Shown: positions 21,801 to 30,485, counted from the stretch's first letter. The stretch: DNA of 40,295 bases from Acidobacteriota bacterium (GCA_003225005.1 QIAN01000253.1:1-40295); one strand, 5' to 3'. The notes: a model not told the origin generated them from the letters alone. Program-made: numbers and translations.

Positions 21801-24152
21801 TGGCGGCGGCTCTGGAGGAGCTTCCGGCTCAGGCTTGGGCAACTCCGGGGGAGCTTCTGCCGGTTCCTCCGGGGCCACCTTCTTGCCCTGGGCTTCTTTA
21901 GCCGCTTTGGCCCGTTCAGCCGCTATCCAGGCTCTAGATGCCGCACTCTCTTTAATAAAAGTTTTCGGATATTTGCGGGCTTCTTCCTCTTCTGCCGCTC
22001 TTTTGCGTTCAGCTGCTATCCAGGACTTAGATGCAGAAATCTCCGCCTGATAGCCCTTGGTAATCTTTGGCTTGGGTGCTTCCTTTTTCTTGAACGGGTT
22101 GGGGATCGCGTCGCCGGCCTGTTTCTGAACAGTTTCCTTAACCGTATCGGCAACCTTTTGCTGTTCAGCCGAACTCATCAAAACTCCGGCCCGATCGATA
22201 TGTTCCCTGGCCTTAATGACGTCACCAGCAAGTTTCGCCTCCTTAGCTGCATCAAACTCTTCCTGAACCGCTTTAGTGTGCGGCTCATTCTTAAACATTG
22301 CCGCAAGCGCAAAATCCAGGGTCATCTGCGCGATATGATCATCAAGGGAGTTTGGCACTTTAGCTTCCAGCCAGTTCTTAGCGTCCTGGGTTCCGGTTCC
22401 GGCCGCCGCCATCATGAAGCCGGTAGCGATTTTGCCTGCCGGGGAATGAAAGATCATTCCTTGCAGCGCGCGCGTAAAGCCGGCAGTGCCGACATCGGCT
22501 AGCGAAAATTCGCCACGCTGTTTTTCTTCTCCGGCAGTGGCGGCTAATTCAAACGCTGTTCCCCACAGGATCGAGGCAACTGGCGCCTCGGCAAATGGCC
22601 CCCAGGAAACCACTGCGGCCGGAGCTTGCCCGATGGCCTGGCCGACACCGCGACCGATGGCTGCGCCCAGGCCGGCTTCAGGTGGTTTTTGCCCTTCTGC
22701 CTTAGCCGCAGCCCCGATCCAATCCCAGAAACGTTTATACACCGCCCGATCAGCTTCGTAGAGATCTTTAAAAGGGCCTGGCCCGAGATAATTGACAGTC
22801 CCTTCCCAGCCTTTTTTCATAAAGCCCTGAATCTGGTTAGGAACATCGGGTAACCCAACCATTTTAGCGATCCCGTTAATAATATCTCCGCCAGTGTTGA
22901 GCGCGCCTTCGAGATGTTCTTTACCGGCAATGGCGCCTCCGGGAATTGCGCCGGGAACATTTCTTAAGAAAGCCGACATCTGGTTTACCCAGGGGTTAGG
23001 CGCAAAATTGTTCCGGAAATTCTGAATTCCCAGCCCCAGGAAATCTCCCAGGGCGCCGCCGGCAGGATACCATTTAGCTTTTTGTGCGGGCGACATGACC
23101 TTGTCCCAGAGCCTTTGAGTAAGCTGCTGGTCGTTCATGTCCGCGTATTGCGGGAACCTGGCTCGGAAGCGTTCGATCGGGCTACGGTCCTTGTCCAGAT
23201 ACTTCTGGACCGGAGCGGTCCCTCCGGGCAGGCGCGCTAAGCGCTGAAAATCTTGCGAAGGAACCTTGGGATAAAACTTCTTACCAATACTGGCTAAGAG
23301 CTCATCATCACTTAAGCTGGTTTTATCCTCGGGATGTTTGTTGCGATAAAGCGCTAGCAGAGAACTCTGATCGGCAGCTTTATTTTCGGCGGCAGCCCAA
23401 TTGGCGACTGCTCCTGGATTAAGTTCGTAACTGAGCTGGGCATTGTCAGTTAAACCCATGGCGTGCGCAGCGCCTGCGGTCAGATCGAGCACATGGCCGG
23501 GATGCCCGGCCAGACTGCCCTGAATATCGACTATCGGAAATACGTGCTGGCTGCCGTCCGGAGCGGTGACTGTAACAGATGTTCCCTTGATGCGTTCACG
23601 GATCGCCTGAGCTTCGGGCGTGTTGAGCGCATCGTAAGTTCCAGTCGCGTGATTAAAAACCGTAAACTTTCCAAAGGTGCGCTCGAGGATATCTACCGGG
23701 ACAGCCACTCCAGCTAAGGAGCGGTCATCGAGATTATAGCCAAAAGCTGAAACCGGGTTAGGATCATCTTTATCTTTTGACCCATCAGGATTATAATGGA
23801 ACCAGGTTGCTAAACCTGAAATTTTTCCTACTCCATAGCGAGCTTGGAGCTCGGCGCCGGGAATCGAAAGAGGGCCTTGCCCTGGCCCAGCTCCAGGAGC
23901 AGCTGGCTTGGGTAAAGCAGGCGGACGCTGCTCTGCTTCAGGGGCAGGCTGTGCGGAAACCGGCTCCCCGCGCAGCGATTTGGAATAGGTAGCCGCTAGC
24001 TGAGAATCTTTGAGCGGGACTAAGGTAGCGGTCGTGCCGGGACCTTTAACCGCCTGGTCACCGGTAGGATCAATACTCTTAACAAAAGCCTGGTAATCCT
24101 CAAAGCTTTTGTAGCCCAGCTCACCCCAATCAACGCTCTCTGGCGTAGCCAC
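18798..24152 (-). CDS. Giant internal virion protein (1784 aa) with RlpA-like barrel
   Basis: Residues about 105-245 form a double-psi beta-barrel of the RlpA/expansin type: 'GLATWFHYNPDG', 'GVAVPVDIL', 'VTVTAPDG', then 'PIVDI' with Asp209 and 'VLDLTAGAAHAMG' with Asp223, which are the expected acidic positions for glycan cleavage. Residues about 380-620 contain Gly/Ala-rich amphipathic stretches. Residues 690-860 are Lys/Glu/Pro-rich with a duplicated 'SWIAAER/AWIAAER' unit. The remaining 900 residues are helical and Gln/Leu-rich. Podovirus ejection proteins share this size, composition and gene position. It probably enters the host with the DNA, locally opening peptidoglycan. The order relative to the 361-aa and 603-aa genes fits an ejectosome cluster. 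Confidence 0.75.
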   Translation of the reverse strand: MATPESVDWGELGYKSFEDYQAFVKSIDPTGDQAVKGPGTTATLVPLKDSQLAATYSKSLRGEPVSAQPAPEAEQRPPALPKPAAPGAGPGQGPLSIPGAELQARYGVGKISGLATWFHYNPDGSKDKDDPNPVSAFGYNLDDRSLAGVAVPVDILERTFGKFTVFNHATGTYDALNTPEAQAIRERIKGTSVTVTAPDGSQHVFPIVDIQGSLAGHPGHVLDLTAGAAHAMGLTDNAQLSYELNPGAVANWAAAENKAADQSSLLALYRNKHPEDKTSLSDDELLASIGKKFYPKVPSQDFQRLARLPGGTAPVQKYLDKDRSPIERFRARFPQYADMNDQQLTQRLWDKVMSPAQKAKWYPAGGALGDFLGLGIQNFRNNFAPNPWVNQMSAFLRNVPGAIPGGAIAGKEHLEGALNTGGDIINGIAKMVGLPDVPNQIQGFMKKGWEGTVNYLGPGPFKDLYEADRAVYKRFWDWIGAAAKAEGQKPPEAGLGAAIGRGVGQAIGQAPAAVVSWGPFAEAPVASILWGTAFELAATAGEEKQRGEFSLADVGTAGFTRALQGMIFHSPAGKIATGFMMAAAGTGTQDAKNWLEAKVPNSLDDHIAQMTLDFALAAMFKNEPHTKAVQEEFDAAKEAKLAGDVIKAREHIDRAGVLMSSAEQQKVADTVKETVQKQAGDAIPNPFKKKEAPKPKITKGYQAEISASKSWIAAERKRAAEEEEARKYPKTFIKESAASRAWIAAERAKAAKEAQGKKVAPEEPAEAPPELPKPEPEAPPEPPPVEPPPPEIEKVPQRPKEKRLAWKTIKDPLTGKFIRVEGTLKPEFRAPTEEAPPPPELPKAKPESVSSFSGPKGETWDIKYDAPNESFYVLRDGQQIARFSSEADALDFIKGSGGRAQGSPQEDLESYNFGLGDIGSMLKSIFSRDESETRDNLKNYLLSQRIRGARFSLGELGTSWLKLWSPQHLAPSAEFARHADPIAGEVTPAEHLRASIVTQNEIRRLSQQRQVRDWISQMKLEDKLRFDSRDIAKRETFWDQFSNDQLRYFTQKGTDTGNPQVDAMNRIYHQINQHWREFDMAAGNSFDLTRGLLQSLVKNSADLEDVIAQFRAAGIDPERVDPQSWNDLLDTLTNLKTTKGKPVELRTYNPERIMQARGDESSRMARKGEVIARGADAGYILDSDSASDWAKAHWPRVYGGGGEPYWMEPSAFATYQNAFYPSRFEAGGAGLRILGTPFRLANQLKQKTLGLKLWSPAFHAVNVIKADLAGRWTVALGRWNTRGGSSGDLFGEFLNTLTGGLKGIAETTRGQDKVYEYLRGDRDVGWHDLNDSERTQVTYLHQAGIGVRISQEREAQFLPWKSAHSANKLLNDAYNIVGNWAGIKKWIFGEMIPHLKVAGALREIKALLDSNPALSDPKNENVLNQHLLKIGDAIDTRYSEANWDNIFWDKTLKQAVISTYLAAGWDLGFYRMNAGAIHDLTTNMSRLDQVTKALRQESGMPEPRSRRLTNRVIFAAQYNFISALQNALITAAFTGGVKSAMDLFYPRIGQKPDGSPERIKTPGWTDAYAQLWRHGPLQTFVANKLSPPVAAAIDLAKNMDYAGNEIYATGPIENLEDLAGRIRDVLGFAFGGVIEPMPLEATGRTDISLGVKVLGVLGLGGPAPSWTERSELENRIMDEFRRYHGGKTPRAEVEVRSLKRQYAQALSRGDDPLARSTAIQLHKADPSAKLPRIHSQTQSAAQSVFHKLPARSQVRYLTQMSKSDQAIWWRYASKDAKTLFSSGQ

Positions 24153-24167
24153 GGGCTTGTTAAAGAG

Positions 24168-25253
24168 TTAGTCGCTCGGCTCCATCGCCGAGTTGATCTC
24201 TTGCTCGAAGCGCGCGCGTTCTTGGTCGGTAGCCGGCTTATCTGATTTTAACCCCAGCGGGTCAGTGGTTTTCTCTTCTGCCTGCCCCTGGGGCTTGTAC
24301 TGCGCTTGAGGCGTAGCTCCGGGCGCAGCTGGCTGGCCTTGGTCAACTTTAGTCTTGTTTTCCTGTAAGAACCGTTCGTAAGGATACTTTTTATCGGCAG
24401 CTTTCAGGTTTTGGTGAAATTTTTCGGGGTCCGGCACAGTCAGATCAATGCCAAACTTATTATTAACAATGGTCGCATACTTCATGTTGTCGGGGTTTTT
24501 TAACCAGGACTTTTGCTGGTCCAGGTTCCAGGCGTCCGCCGCCCGGCGCCGTTTAGTTTCCGCAGTTTCGTGGTTCTCGAGATGCTTGATGATGGCCGGC
24601 AAATCCTTACGTTTAGCGGCATCAGCTTTCAAGACGTCCTGATAAGTTTCTGCAATCAGCTTGACCGATTTGAGCATATCCTCGACATCCAGCTTCCGAT
24701 CACTCAGAATCGCTTTATACTGCTGGATCTGCGCGGTGTTATAAGCCTTAATCGCTTTTAAGGTTTCGTTGTATTCCTGGTATTGCCTTTTGCGGTAGTC
24801 GCCCCAGGTAAAACCAAATTTGGGACTGGTGCCGGCGATGGCTGCTCCGATATAATCGCGTAAATGCTTAGAACCGATCGCCAGAAATGGCATGGTGGTA
24901 GCAAGTAATTGGGTTGCGCGCATGGGATCACTTTTAGGTCCGATTAACTCTGGGGGCTGCGGAGCAGGAGCTTTGAGTTGTGCCATCACCCGATCGCGAT
25001 AGGGAATAATTACCGACTTAAATTCTTCGGCATGGCGCTGGGCTTCATCATAGCTTTTTTCAAGTTGTTCCTGGTAATAAGCTGGCCCGGGTTTGCCACC
25101 AGGCTCTTTGTAAAGTTGGGCACGCGGAGCATAACTTTCCGGTAAATCCGGTGTCGCCTCTTTGGGTTCAGGTTGATCCGATGAGGTTTCATCGGTCCCT
25201 GCTGAATCGCTGCTGCGACTTCTTAATGGATCGTCATCATCGGCCATAGGCAA
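24168..25253 (-). CDS. Internal virion/ejection protein candidate (361 aa)
   Basis: The sequence is hydrophilic with no membrane segment. Disordered acidic and Pro-rich ends flank a long helical core (residues about 60-270, rich in Lys, Gln, Glu and Tyr with coiled-coil spacing). It lies between two very large internal virion protein genes, whose starts and stops are close or overlap (17 bases at 25237-25253). This is typical of ejection-protein gene sets, but no specific family is recognised. Confidence 0.6.
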   Translation of the reverse strand: MPMADDDDPLRSRSSDSAGTDETSSDQPEPKEATPDLPESYAPRAQLYKEPGGKPGPAYYQEQLEKSYDEAQRHAEEFKSVIIPYRDRVMAQLKAPAPQPPELIGPKSDPMRATQLLATTMPFLAIGSKHLRDYIGAAIAGTSPKFGFTWGDYRKRQYQEYNETLKAIKAYNTAQIQQYKAILSDRKLDVEDMLKSVKLIAETYQDVLKADAAKRKDLPAIIKHLENHETAETKRRRAADAWNLDQQKSWLKNPDNMKYATIVNNKFGIDLTVPDPEKFHQNLKAADKKYPYERFLQENKTKVDQGQPAAPGATPQAQYKPQGQAEEKTTDPLGLKSDKPATDQERARFEQEINSAMEPSD

Positions 25254-27048
25254 GAATGAGGTTCATTACCAAACGCACCAGAGATTTGCACCGTGGTTTA
25301 CCCTCGAGCCACTGCGCAAAGGCAGCTCCGTGCTTCAGGTAGGCCTGAGCGAACCAGCGCGGCGCTTTGCGGGAGAGCCAGAATCGGAATAAGCGCCAGC
25401 GCGGATTTTGGGGCCCAAACACGGCGCGCGCGACCCAGCAAGCTTTCACCGCGGAACTGGCAATGGAGGATACTCCCTCGATCACAGATCCGATAATTGC
25501 GGCGTTGGCCGCAGTATTAGCGTTTTCGATCTGGGCATTAACCTGGGCTTGGGTTTCGCTCGCTTGCAAAATGACATTGTAGGCGTTCAGGCTGGTGCCA
25601 TAAGCTTGCAAAGTCTGATTAAAAAATGCGCCCTCTAAACCATAACCCTGTAAGCCTTGCTGCCAGAATTGGGCTTGCATGGCACTACCTTGCGCCGCAA
25701 TGGTCGAGAACAGATTTGTTAGTGCTTGTTGTTCTCCAAATCCAATCGTTTGCTCGCCTTGCGCCAACTGAGCCCAGCCTTGGGCCGCCTGTTGCAGATT
25801 AACCCCAATGCCTTGTTCCTGGATACCCACACCTTGTTCCTGGATCCCGATACCCTGTTCAGCCTGGGCTGCCGCAATGTTGCCCTGAATCAAGCCGCCG
25901 GCAGTCGCAGCTCCCTGCAAACCGATCTCTGCGGAAAGTTCCGGTCCTAAAGTCGAGGCACTTAAACCTTCAGAAGCAAGTTGCTGAGCAATCTGGGCCT
26001 GGCCAGCTTTTACTTGCGCCTCAACCAGCCGCTGTTGGCTGGGAAAAAGTCCGGTACCGGTAGTAGCCTCGCCAAGCATCTCGGTCCCGCGCCCGAGGAT
26101 ATCGGTGCCCGCTCCGATCATCTGGGTTCCTTGGGCGAAAGCGGTGCCTGCCTGTCCGTAAACGTCCTGGCCTCGGCCATAATATTGAGCTTCACGCTGC
26201 GCGGCGGTACCCATCATCCCTGCCAGCGTCTGCGCTCCGCGCGCTTCGCCCTGGATCGCGGAAATGGCGGTATTGATCCAGGGCCCATAAAGAGGGTTTT
26301 CTGCTGGTGCAGTAATCCCGGTTCCTCCGGTAGCCTGGGCCTGGGTAAAGAGCGCCTTTAACTGGTCAGGACTCATCCCGATAGCTTGGGCAACCAGGGC
26401 CTGCTCATAAGGGGTTGCGGTCATGAACCGAGCGATCTGGGCTGGCGAAATATTTGCGCCATTGGGAAAAGTGTATCCGGATTGCCCGCCAATCTGGGTA
26501 GTGGGCGCGAACTGATTAGCTTGCGGACTATTAGCCCAGTCCGCACCTGTCTGTGCACCGGGCAAGGCTGGGGCCTGCCCCTGGTCCATCCCGGCACGCT
26601 GCATGAGCTCGAACATCGAAATACTGCCGCCATCCGGAGTGGGCACCGAAGCATAAGGGCCACCGGCAATGTTCCTGGCGCCACGTAAAGAGTTGGCATT
26701 GGGCGGATCAACACCATAAATTTTATTGTAAGCCTGGATCACCTGTGCGCCCGAAAGCGTGCCTGCAGGTGCTTGCGCGCCGACCCCGCCGCTGACTGGC
26801 TGAGCCAGGCCTTGCTGCGTACTGACCAGCCCGGTACCGGCAGCGATATCATAGGTGGTCGCCCCGCCGCCACTGATCTGCTGGCCTTGCCCGCCGGTAG
26901 CCAGCGCGATACCGTAATTACCCAGTGAAAGGCCTTGACTTAAAAACTGTTGTTCCTGGGCGGCTAAGCCGGTGGTGGCTTGCCCGATCTGCCCGATCTG
27001 GGGAGGAACATCAATGGAGGTAGAACCGCCGCCGCCGCCCGCACCCAT
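25237..27048 (-). CDS. Internal virion/ejection protein candidate (603 aa)
   Basis: It starts with a Gly-rich segment, is then Gln/Ala/Gly-rich throughout, and contains long helical stretches in which 'GIGIQEQG' is repeated three times (residues about 400-425). The C-terminus (about residues 535-603) is a conserved domain: Cys-Trp-Val-Ala-Arg-x-Val-x-Gly, then 'WRLFRFWLSRKAP', 'WFAQAYLKHG' and 'KSLVRLVMN'. I recall this ending on unrelated phage virion proteins, sometimes after S74-type chaperone domains. The composition resembles T7 gp14/gp15-type ejection proteins. It overlaps the next gene by 17 bases. Confidence 0.65.
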   Translation of the reverse strand: MGAGGGGGSTSIDVPPQIGQIGQATTGLAAQEQQFLSQGLSLGNYGIALATGGQGQQISGGGATTYDIAAGTGLVSTQQGLAQPVSGGVGAQAPAGTLSGAQVIQAYNKIYGVDPPNANSLRGARNIAGGPYASVPTPDGGSISMFELMQRAGMDQGQAPALPGAQTGADWANSPQANQFAPTTQIGGQSGYTFPNGANISPAQIARFMTATPYEQALVAQAIGMSPDQLKALFTQAQATGGTGITAPAENPLYGPWINTAISAIQGEARGAQTLAGMMGTAAQREAQYYGRGQDVYGQAGTAFAQGTQMIGAGTDILGRGTEMLGEATTGTGLFPSQQRLVEAQVKAGQAQIAQQLASEGLSASTLGPELSAEIGLQGAATAGGLIQGNIAAAQAEQGIGIQEQGVGIQEQGIGVNLQQAAQGWAQLAQGEQTIGFGEQQALTNLFSTIAAQGSAMQAQFWQQGLQGYGLEGAFFNQTLQAYGTSLNAYNVILQASETQAQVNAQIENANTAANAAIIGSVIEGVSSIASSAVKACWVARAVFGPQNPRWRLFRFWLSRKAPRWFAQAYLKHGAAFAQWLEGKPRCKSLVRLVMNLILAYGR

Positions 27049-27499
27049 TTATGCGCACCTCGAGTGGTTGTTAGAGTTAATGGCGACAAGGAGCAGGTTA
27101 CTGCACCGTTTCGGCTCAGAGACAGATATCAAGTGCTGGCTGATCTGGGCGATCCGTAACGACATGGTATCGATCTGGGGCCAGGATGACATGTCAGCCG
27201 AACCTACCGGGGCAATGATTCAGCGTCGAGTCAATTTTAACCGGCTGGCGACTTACGGCGCGCGGGCGGTGGCTGACGAACTTTTCTGGTTTGATCCAGA
27301 AGGGGAACTTGTCTGGATAGATTTTCTTTATGCGCCCGGCCAGGGCGCGGCTGAGGTGCTGCCGCGGCTGAAAGCCAAATTTGTCGGCTGGCAACGGCGG
27401 GTGACCGGTGCCTGCCACCTCTTAGCGATAGAACACGGTCAAATCCGGAGTAGCGCTAGTACCGATAAAGCCGCTCTGGCCACTGAAGAGGTTGGTTGA
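27014..27499 (+). CDS. Plus-strand hypothetical gene inside the minus-strand late operon
   Basis: The ATG at 27014 has a strong Shine-Dalgarno (GGGAGGA, 27001-27007). The 161-residue product has a natural composition: a helical, Trp-rich start ('EWLLELMATRSRLLHRFG', 'CWLIWAIRND'), then 'ELFWFDPEGELVWIDFLYAPG', a beta pattern, and 'LKAKFVGWQRRV'. The opposite strand has no good gene between 27049 and 27421, so this gene fills a 370-base gap. It overlaps the start of the 603-aa gene by 35 bases and the 3' end of the 179-aa gene by 78 bases. It would produce antisense RNA to both. I recognise no family. Confidence 0.6.
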   Translation: MEVEPPPPPAPIYAHLEWLLELMATRSRLLHRFGSETDIKCWLIWAIRNDMVSIWGQDDMSAEPTGAMIQRRVNFNRLATYGARAVADELFWFDPEGELVWIDFLYAPGQGAAEVLPRLKAKFVGWQRRVTGACHLLAIEHGQIRSSASTDKAALATEEVG

Positions 27500-27961
27500 T
27501 GGGTTCATGACCACTGCGGAACTGACCAGATCAGTGAGCCCGCCAGTAGCGGTATTGATAGCAGTGATCGTGTAAGGCTGGCCTGCGGGATCAGTAGCCG
27601 CCATTTTCAGGCTCAGGCTATTAGCGCTGACTACTGCAATGACCGAAACAACTGCTCCTTGGGCCAGATTGGTCAAAGAGAGCGTACGGGTCTGGGTAAT
27701 GGCACTGCTTAATCTGAGGTAAAGGAAAGCAGCTCCCTCGACCGGCACAGTCTGGTTGATAGTGATCGTGCCCAGATCAACGATTCGGGGCGCCAGAGCA
27801 TTTGCTTTAAGCAGTAGCGCTCCATTCAGAATCTCGCTCAAGCCGGCGGCGGTAAAGGCGGCACTCAGAAAATCACAGATCTGCAGCTGGAACGCGCGCG
27901 CCTGTCTGGGATCGGAAATATCCAGAGAATTCAGCGCTAAAGGAATGTAAGTAAGGGGCAC
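27422..27961 (-). CDS. Virion protein, tail type (179 aa)
   Basis: The sequence is beta-rich and low in charge, Ala/Thr/Ser/Leu-rich, with a helical 'RAFQLQICDFLSAAFTAAG' stretch near residue 25. It is located between the collar-fibre gene and the internal virion protein cluster. It ends in an overlap with the plus-strand gene at 27014-27499. No family is recognised; a tail or fibre-associated role follows from position. Confidence 0.55.
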   Translation of the reverse strand: MPLTYIPLALNSLDISDPRQARAFQLQICDFLSAAFTAAGLSEILNGALLLKANALAPRIVDLGTITINQTVPVEGAAFLYLRLSSAITQTRTLSLTNLAQGAVVSVIAVVSANSLSLKMAATDPAGQPYTITAINTATGGLTDLVSSAVVMNPSTNLFSGQSGFIGTSATPDLTVFYR

Positions 27962-27964
27962 TGT

Positions 27965-28912
27965 TTAAAAGACCTTGATAATAAAATTAAAGCTCAAGTA
28001 TTGAGGCACGATTGAGAAAGCCGCGCCCGAACCGGTATTGTTGCTGTTAGCATAGATGCCAGTACCCGCAGCGTTAGCCGAAGCGGTGACTCCGGCCGCA
28101 GTTGCGCTGGTCAAAGCCGGGGTAGCGCCTCCGGCAAACAGAGTGGTGCCACCCAGGGTCGCCCCCACCGATGCCGGAAACTGGTAAGTGTGCTGATGGG
28201 CGGACTCAGTAACATTGATCACGTGCGTATGCCCGGGATCGCCAATATTAATGACGTGATTATGCGCCGGCATATTGCCAATCCCGAGCGTGACGCTACT
28301 GGCACCGCCGCTGGCGCCAGGCGCGCCCTGAGTCGGAAAATACCCCACCAGATTAGGAAGATTAAAAGTGGTCGACCCGTCGCCCGGTCCATAGGCCGAG
28401 CCAGTAATGGCGAAAAGCGAGGCGAAAGTGGTCCTGGAGATAGCAGCTCCGTTACAGACCATCCAGGGAACCGGGATCACGGTGCCAGCATAAAGCTGGA
28501 CAGCGCCCACGGGCACCGCGGAGGTGCCCTCAATAAAAAAGCTGGTGCCATTATAAATAATGAGCGCAGGCACCCCTTTAACAATCTCATTGCCGCTTAA
28601 GGCTAACCCGGAACTTGTGGTTATGGATTTTGCGCCCAGGGAATTTACATTAATGGTACTGGCCGCAGTATTGGTGCTGGCTGGATTAAAGGCAATGGTC
28701 ATGCCGGCCACATAAGCGCTCGGGGGCGAAGGCAGGGTGAGGGCATAATTATTCAGGGTCCCGATATCGGTCGCGTAATTTACCCAACCCAGCGCAGAAT
28801 CATTAAACCCGCTATTGAATACCGCCCCAAAACTGGTATCCAGATCACTCATGGGCGCGCTCGAGACAATTGCCCCGTAGGTTACCGGATTAGCTAAAGG
28901 TCTTGCTGCCAT
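27965..28912 (-). CDS. Tail fibre with collar domain
   Basis: The C-terminal half has the phage tail collar domain: 'VPVGAVQLYAG', 'WMVCNGAAISRTTFASLFAITGSAYGPGDGSTTFNLPNL' (described in parts, residues about 150-195), then 'PAHNHVI...HTH' with several His residues that bind metal in related fibres, and a 'FNFIIKV' end. The N-terminal 140 residues are beta-rich and Ser/Thr/Asn-rich and probably attach the fibre. Collar-domain fibres bind host receptors. It sits between the beta-propeller-like tail gene and the 179-aa gene, in one operon with three-base gaps. Confidence 0.85.
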   Translation of the reverse strand: MAARPLANPVTYGAIVSSAPMSDLDTSFGAVFNSGFNDSALGWVNYATDIGTLNNYALTLPSPPSAYVAGMTIAFNPASTNTAASTINVNSLGAKSITTSSGLALSGNEIVKGVPALIIYNGTSFFIEGTSAVPVGAVQLYAGTVIPVPWMVCNGAAISRTTFASLFAITGSAYGPGDGSTTFNLPNLVGYFPTQGAPGASGGASSVTLGIGNMPAHNHVINIGDPGHTHVINVTESAHQHTYQFPASVGATLGGTTLFAGGATPALTSATAAGVTASANAAGTGIYANSNNTGSGAAFSIVPQYLSFNFIIKVF

Positions 28913-28915
28913 TTT

Positions 28916-30469
28916 TCAAGTTCCCCAACCGGCCTCGACCGACTTATATCCGACTGAAACTGATTGCAAATAAATGCCTGCTCCGACCGTAATGGAATTA
29001 AAAGCGAACGAACGCAATCTGCCGGGCCCATCAAACTGGAACACGTCCTGGTTCTGATCAGCAGTCGATGACCACTTGATCACGCTGGCGGCATTGTTTT
29101 GCCAAGTGATCAGGTTACTCAGATCGTTTTTCCAGACTATATTAGTGCCTCCAGTTTGCAATAATGGGGAGGGCGGACTCAAGATATTCCCGCTATTGTC
29201 CAGATAATTGATGGTCAGGGTGACCTCGCCAGTGGTAATCATGAACAGAGCCAGAAATTGAATATCATCGTAGCCGATCGGGGAACCGAACAACCAGTAT
29301 TTGGTGTTATAAACGCTCTGCACCGGCACGGCATTATTGGTGAACATGCTAAAGACATTCTGCCCGTCGGTACCATAAAGGGTCGGGATTCCGCCGACAT
29401 TAAAGGAAGAGATGAATTTCACCGTCCCGAACACCGCGCTGAACCATTGACCGGAATTGGTCATGCAGAAGGTGCGATAAGTGGCTGGAGAATCCCCATT
29501 AAAAAGCACGTTCCAACACAGACAAGGAACCTCATTAATCTGACAATAGCCGCTTGAAAAACTGGAAGCGGCATCCAGATTCTGGAAAAAACCGTCGAGG
29601 GCCTGACTGACTTTCAGGGGAATAGTTCCGTTAATCATCCAGATCCCGTATTTGGAAGCAAAATAGAGGTTCTGGCCAAAAGGCAGAATGGAAAAGCTCG
29701 AGACCGTGCCAATCTGGGCTTCCATGGTGTAGCGGCTGAACTGCAAAACCGCCGGGGAACCGGACACAAAAAGGTTGCCGATCACCTGAATAAAGGAAGC
29801 CCCGAAAATATATAACAGCCCGTTAAAGGGTATTAAAGCATTGATCCCGGTCAGGCAATCGTATTCGGTAATCGCCAAAGACCCGGCCACCCCGCCCAGC
29901 GAACTGTAAGAGTTGGTATCAGTCCAGGTGATGGTGTTGCCCTGGGCCATCCACAAATGACTTTGATAGACCGCAATAAAGCTGGCCTGCTGAGAATTAA
30001 AAACAGTCGCAAAAGTTGTTCCATTCCAGGAATAAATCTTGGATACATTCGGATCGCTGAACAGGATGGTGGTACCCTGCCAGTTGGTGATCTGCGAACT
30101 TGCCGAGAGAGAAGTCCCCCCAGAGACATCCGTAATGGTGCCCCCAAGACTGATCTGGTAAATGTGCCCACTGGTGGCTAAAACAAAAAAATAAACACCG
30201 CCACTCAAGCTCTGCATTGAAACCCATACTGCGCTACCTGCAGGTAAAGTTGCGATGTTCGAACTCAGCCCCGGCAATTGCCGTAGCGAGGAGCCTTGCG
30301 GCAACCAGTTTTGCAGGTCGTCAGCTGCCGTATCATCTATTGAATATCTTGAGAACTGGTCATAACGAACCAGCCCCTGCCAGTTACCCCAGGAAGTCCC
30401 CGAGATCGGCGGGATCACCAGCTCTTTTAATTGCGATTCGGATTCAGAGCCAAAAGTTGCTGCTGGCAT
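28916..30469 (-). CDS. Tail stabilisation protein, beta-propeller type (517 aa)
   Basis: Repeated beta-blade-like elements with aromatic residues ('VYFFVLATSGHIYQIS', 'TTILFSDPNVSKIYSW', 'LYFASKYGIWMING', 'TLYGTDGQNVFSMF') suggest a beta-propeller like P22 gp10 or T7 gp12. The first 40 residues form an acidic, hydrophobic attachment segment and the last 90 are a beta tail. It lies between the adaptor gene and the collar fibre gene, the usual order for podovirus head-tail nozzle proteins. The call rests on fold pattern and position, not on a specific family signature. Confidence 0.6.
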   Translation of the reverse strand: MPAATFGSESESQLKELVIPPISGTSWGNWQGLVRYDQFSRYSIDDTAADDLQNWLPQGSSLRQLPGLSSNIATLPAGSAVWVSMQSLSGGVYFFVLATSGHIYQISLGGTITDVSGGTSLSASSQITNWQGTTILFSDPNVSKIYSWNGTTFATVFNSQQASFIAVYQSHLWMAQGNTITWTDTNSYSSLGGVAGSLAITEYDCLTGINALIPFNGLLYIFGASFIQVIGNLFVSGSPAVLQFSRYTMEAQIGTVSSFSILPFGQNLYFASKYGIWMINGTIPLKVSQALDGFFQNLDAASSFSSGYCQINEVPCLCWNVLFNGDSPATYRTFCMTNSGQWFSAVFGTVKFISSFNVGGIPTLYGTDGQNVFSMFTNNAVPVQSVYNTKYWLFGSPIGYDDIQFLALFMITTGEVTLTINYLDNSGNILSPPSPLLQTGGTNIVWKNDLSNLITWQNNAASVIKWSSTADQNQDVFQFDGPGRLRSFAFNSITVGAGIYLQSVSVGYKSVEAGWGT

Positions 30470-30485
30470 TGGTCAACACGAATCC

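Noticed and set aside
21565-22502. Two long plus-strand open frames (161 and 246 codons)
   Set aside because: They lie opposite the Pro/Glu/Lys-rich part of the 1784-aa gene, whose codon composition keeps both complementary frames open; their products look like low-complexity shadows.
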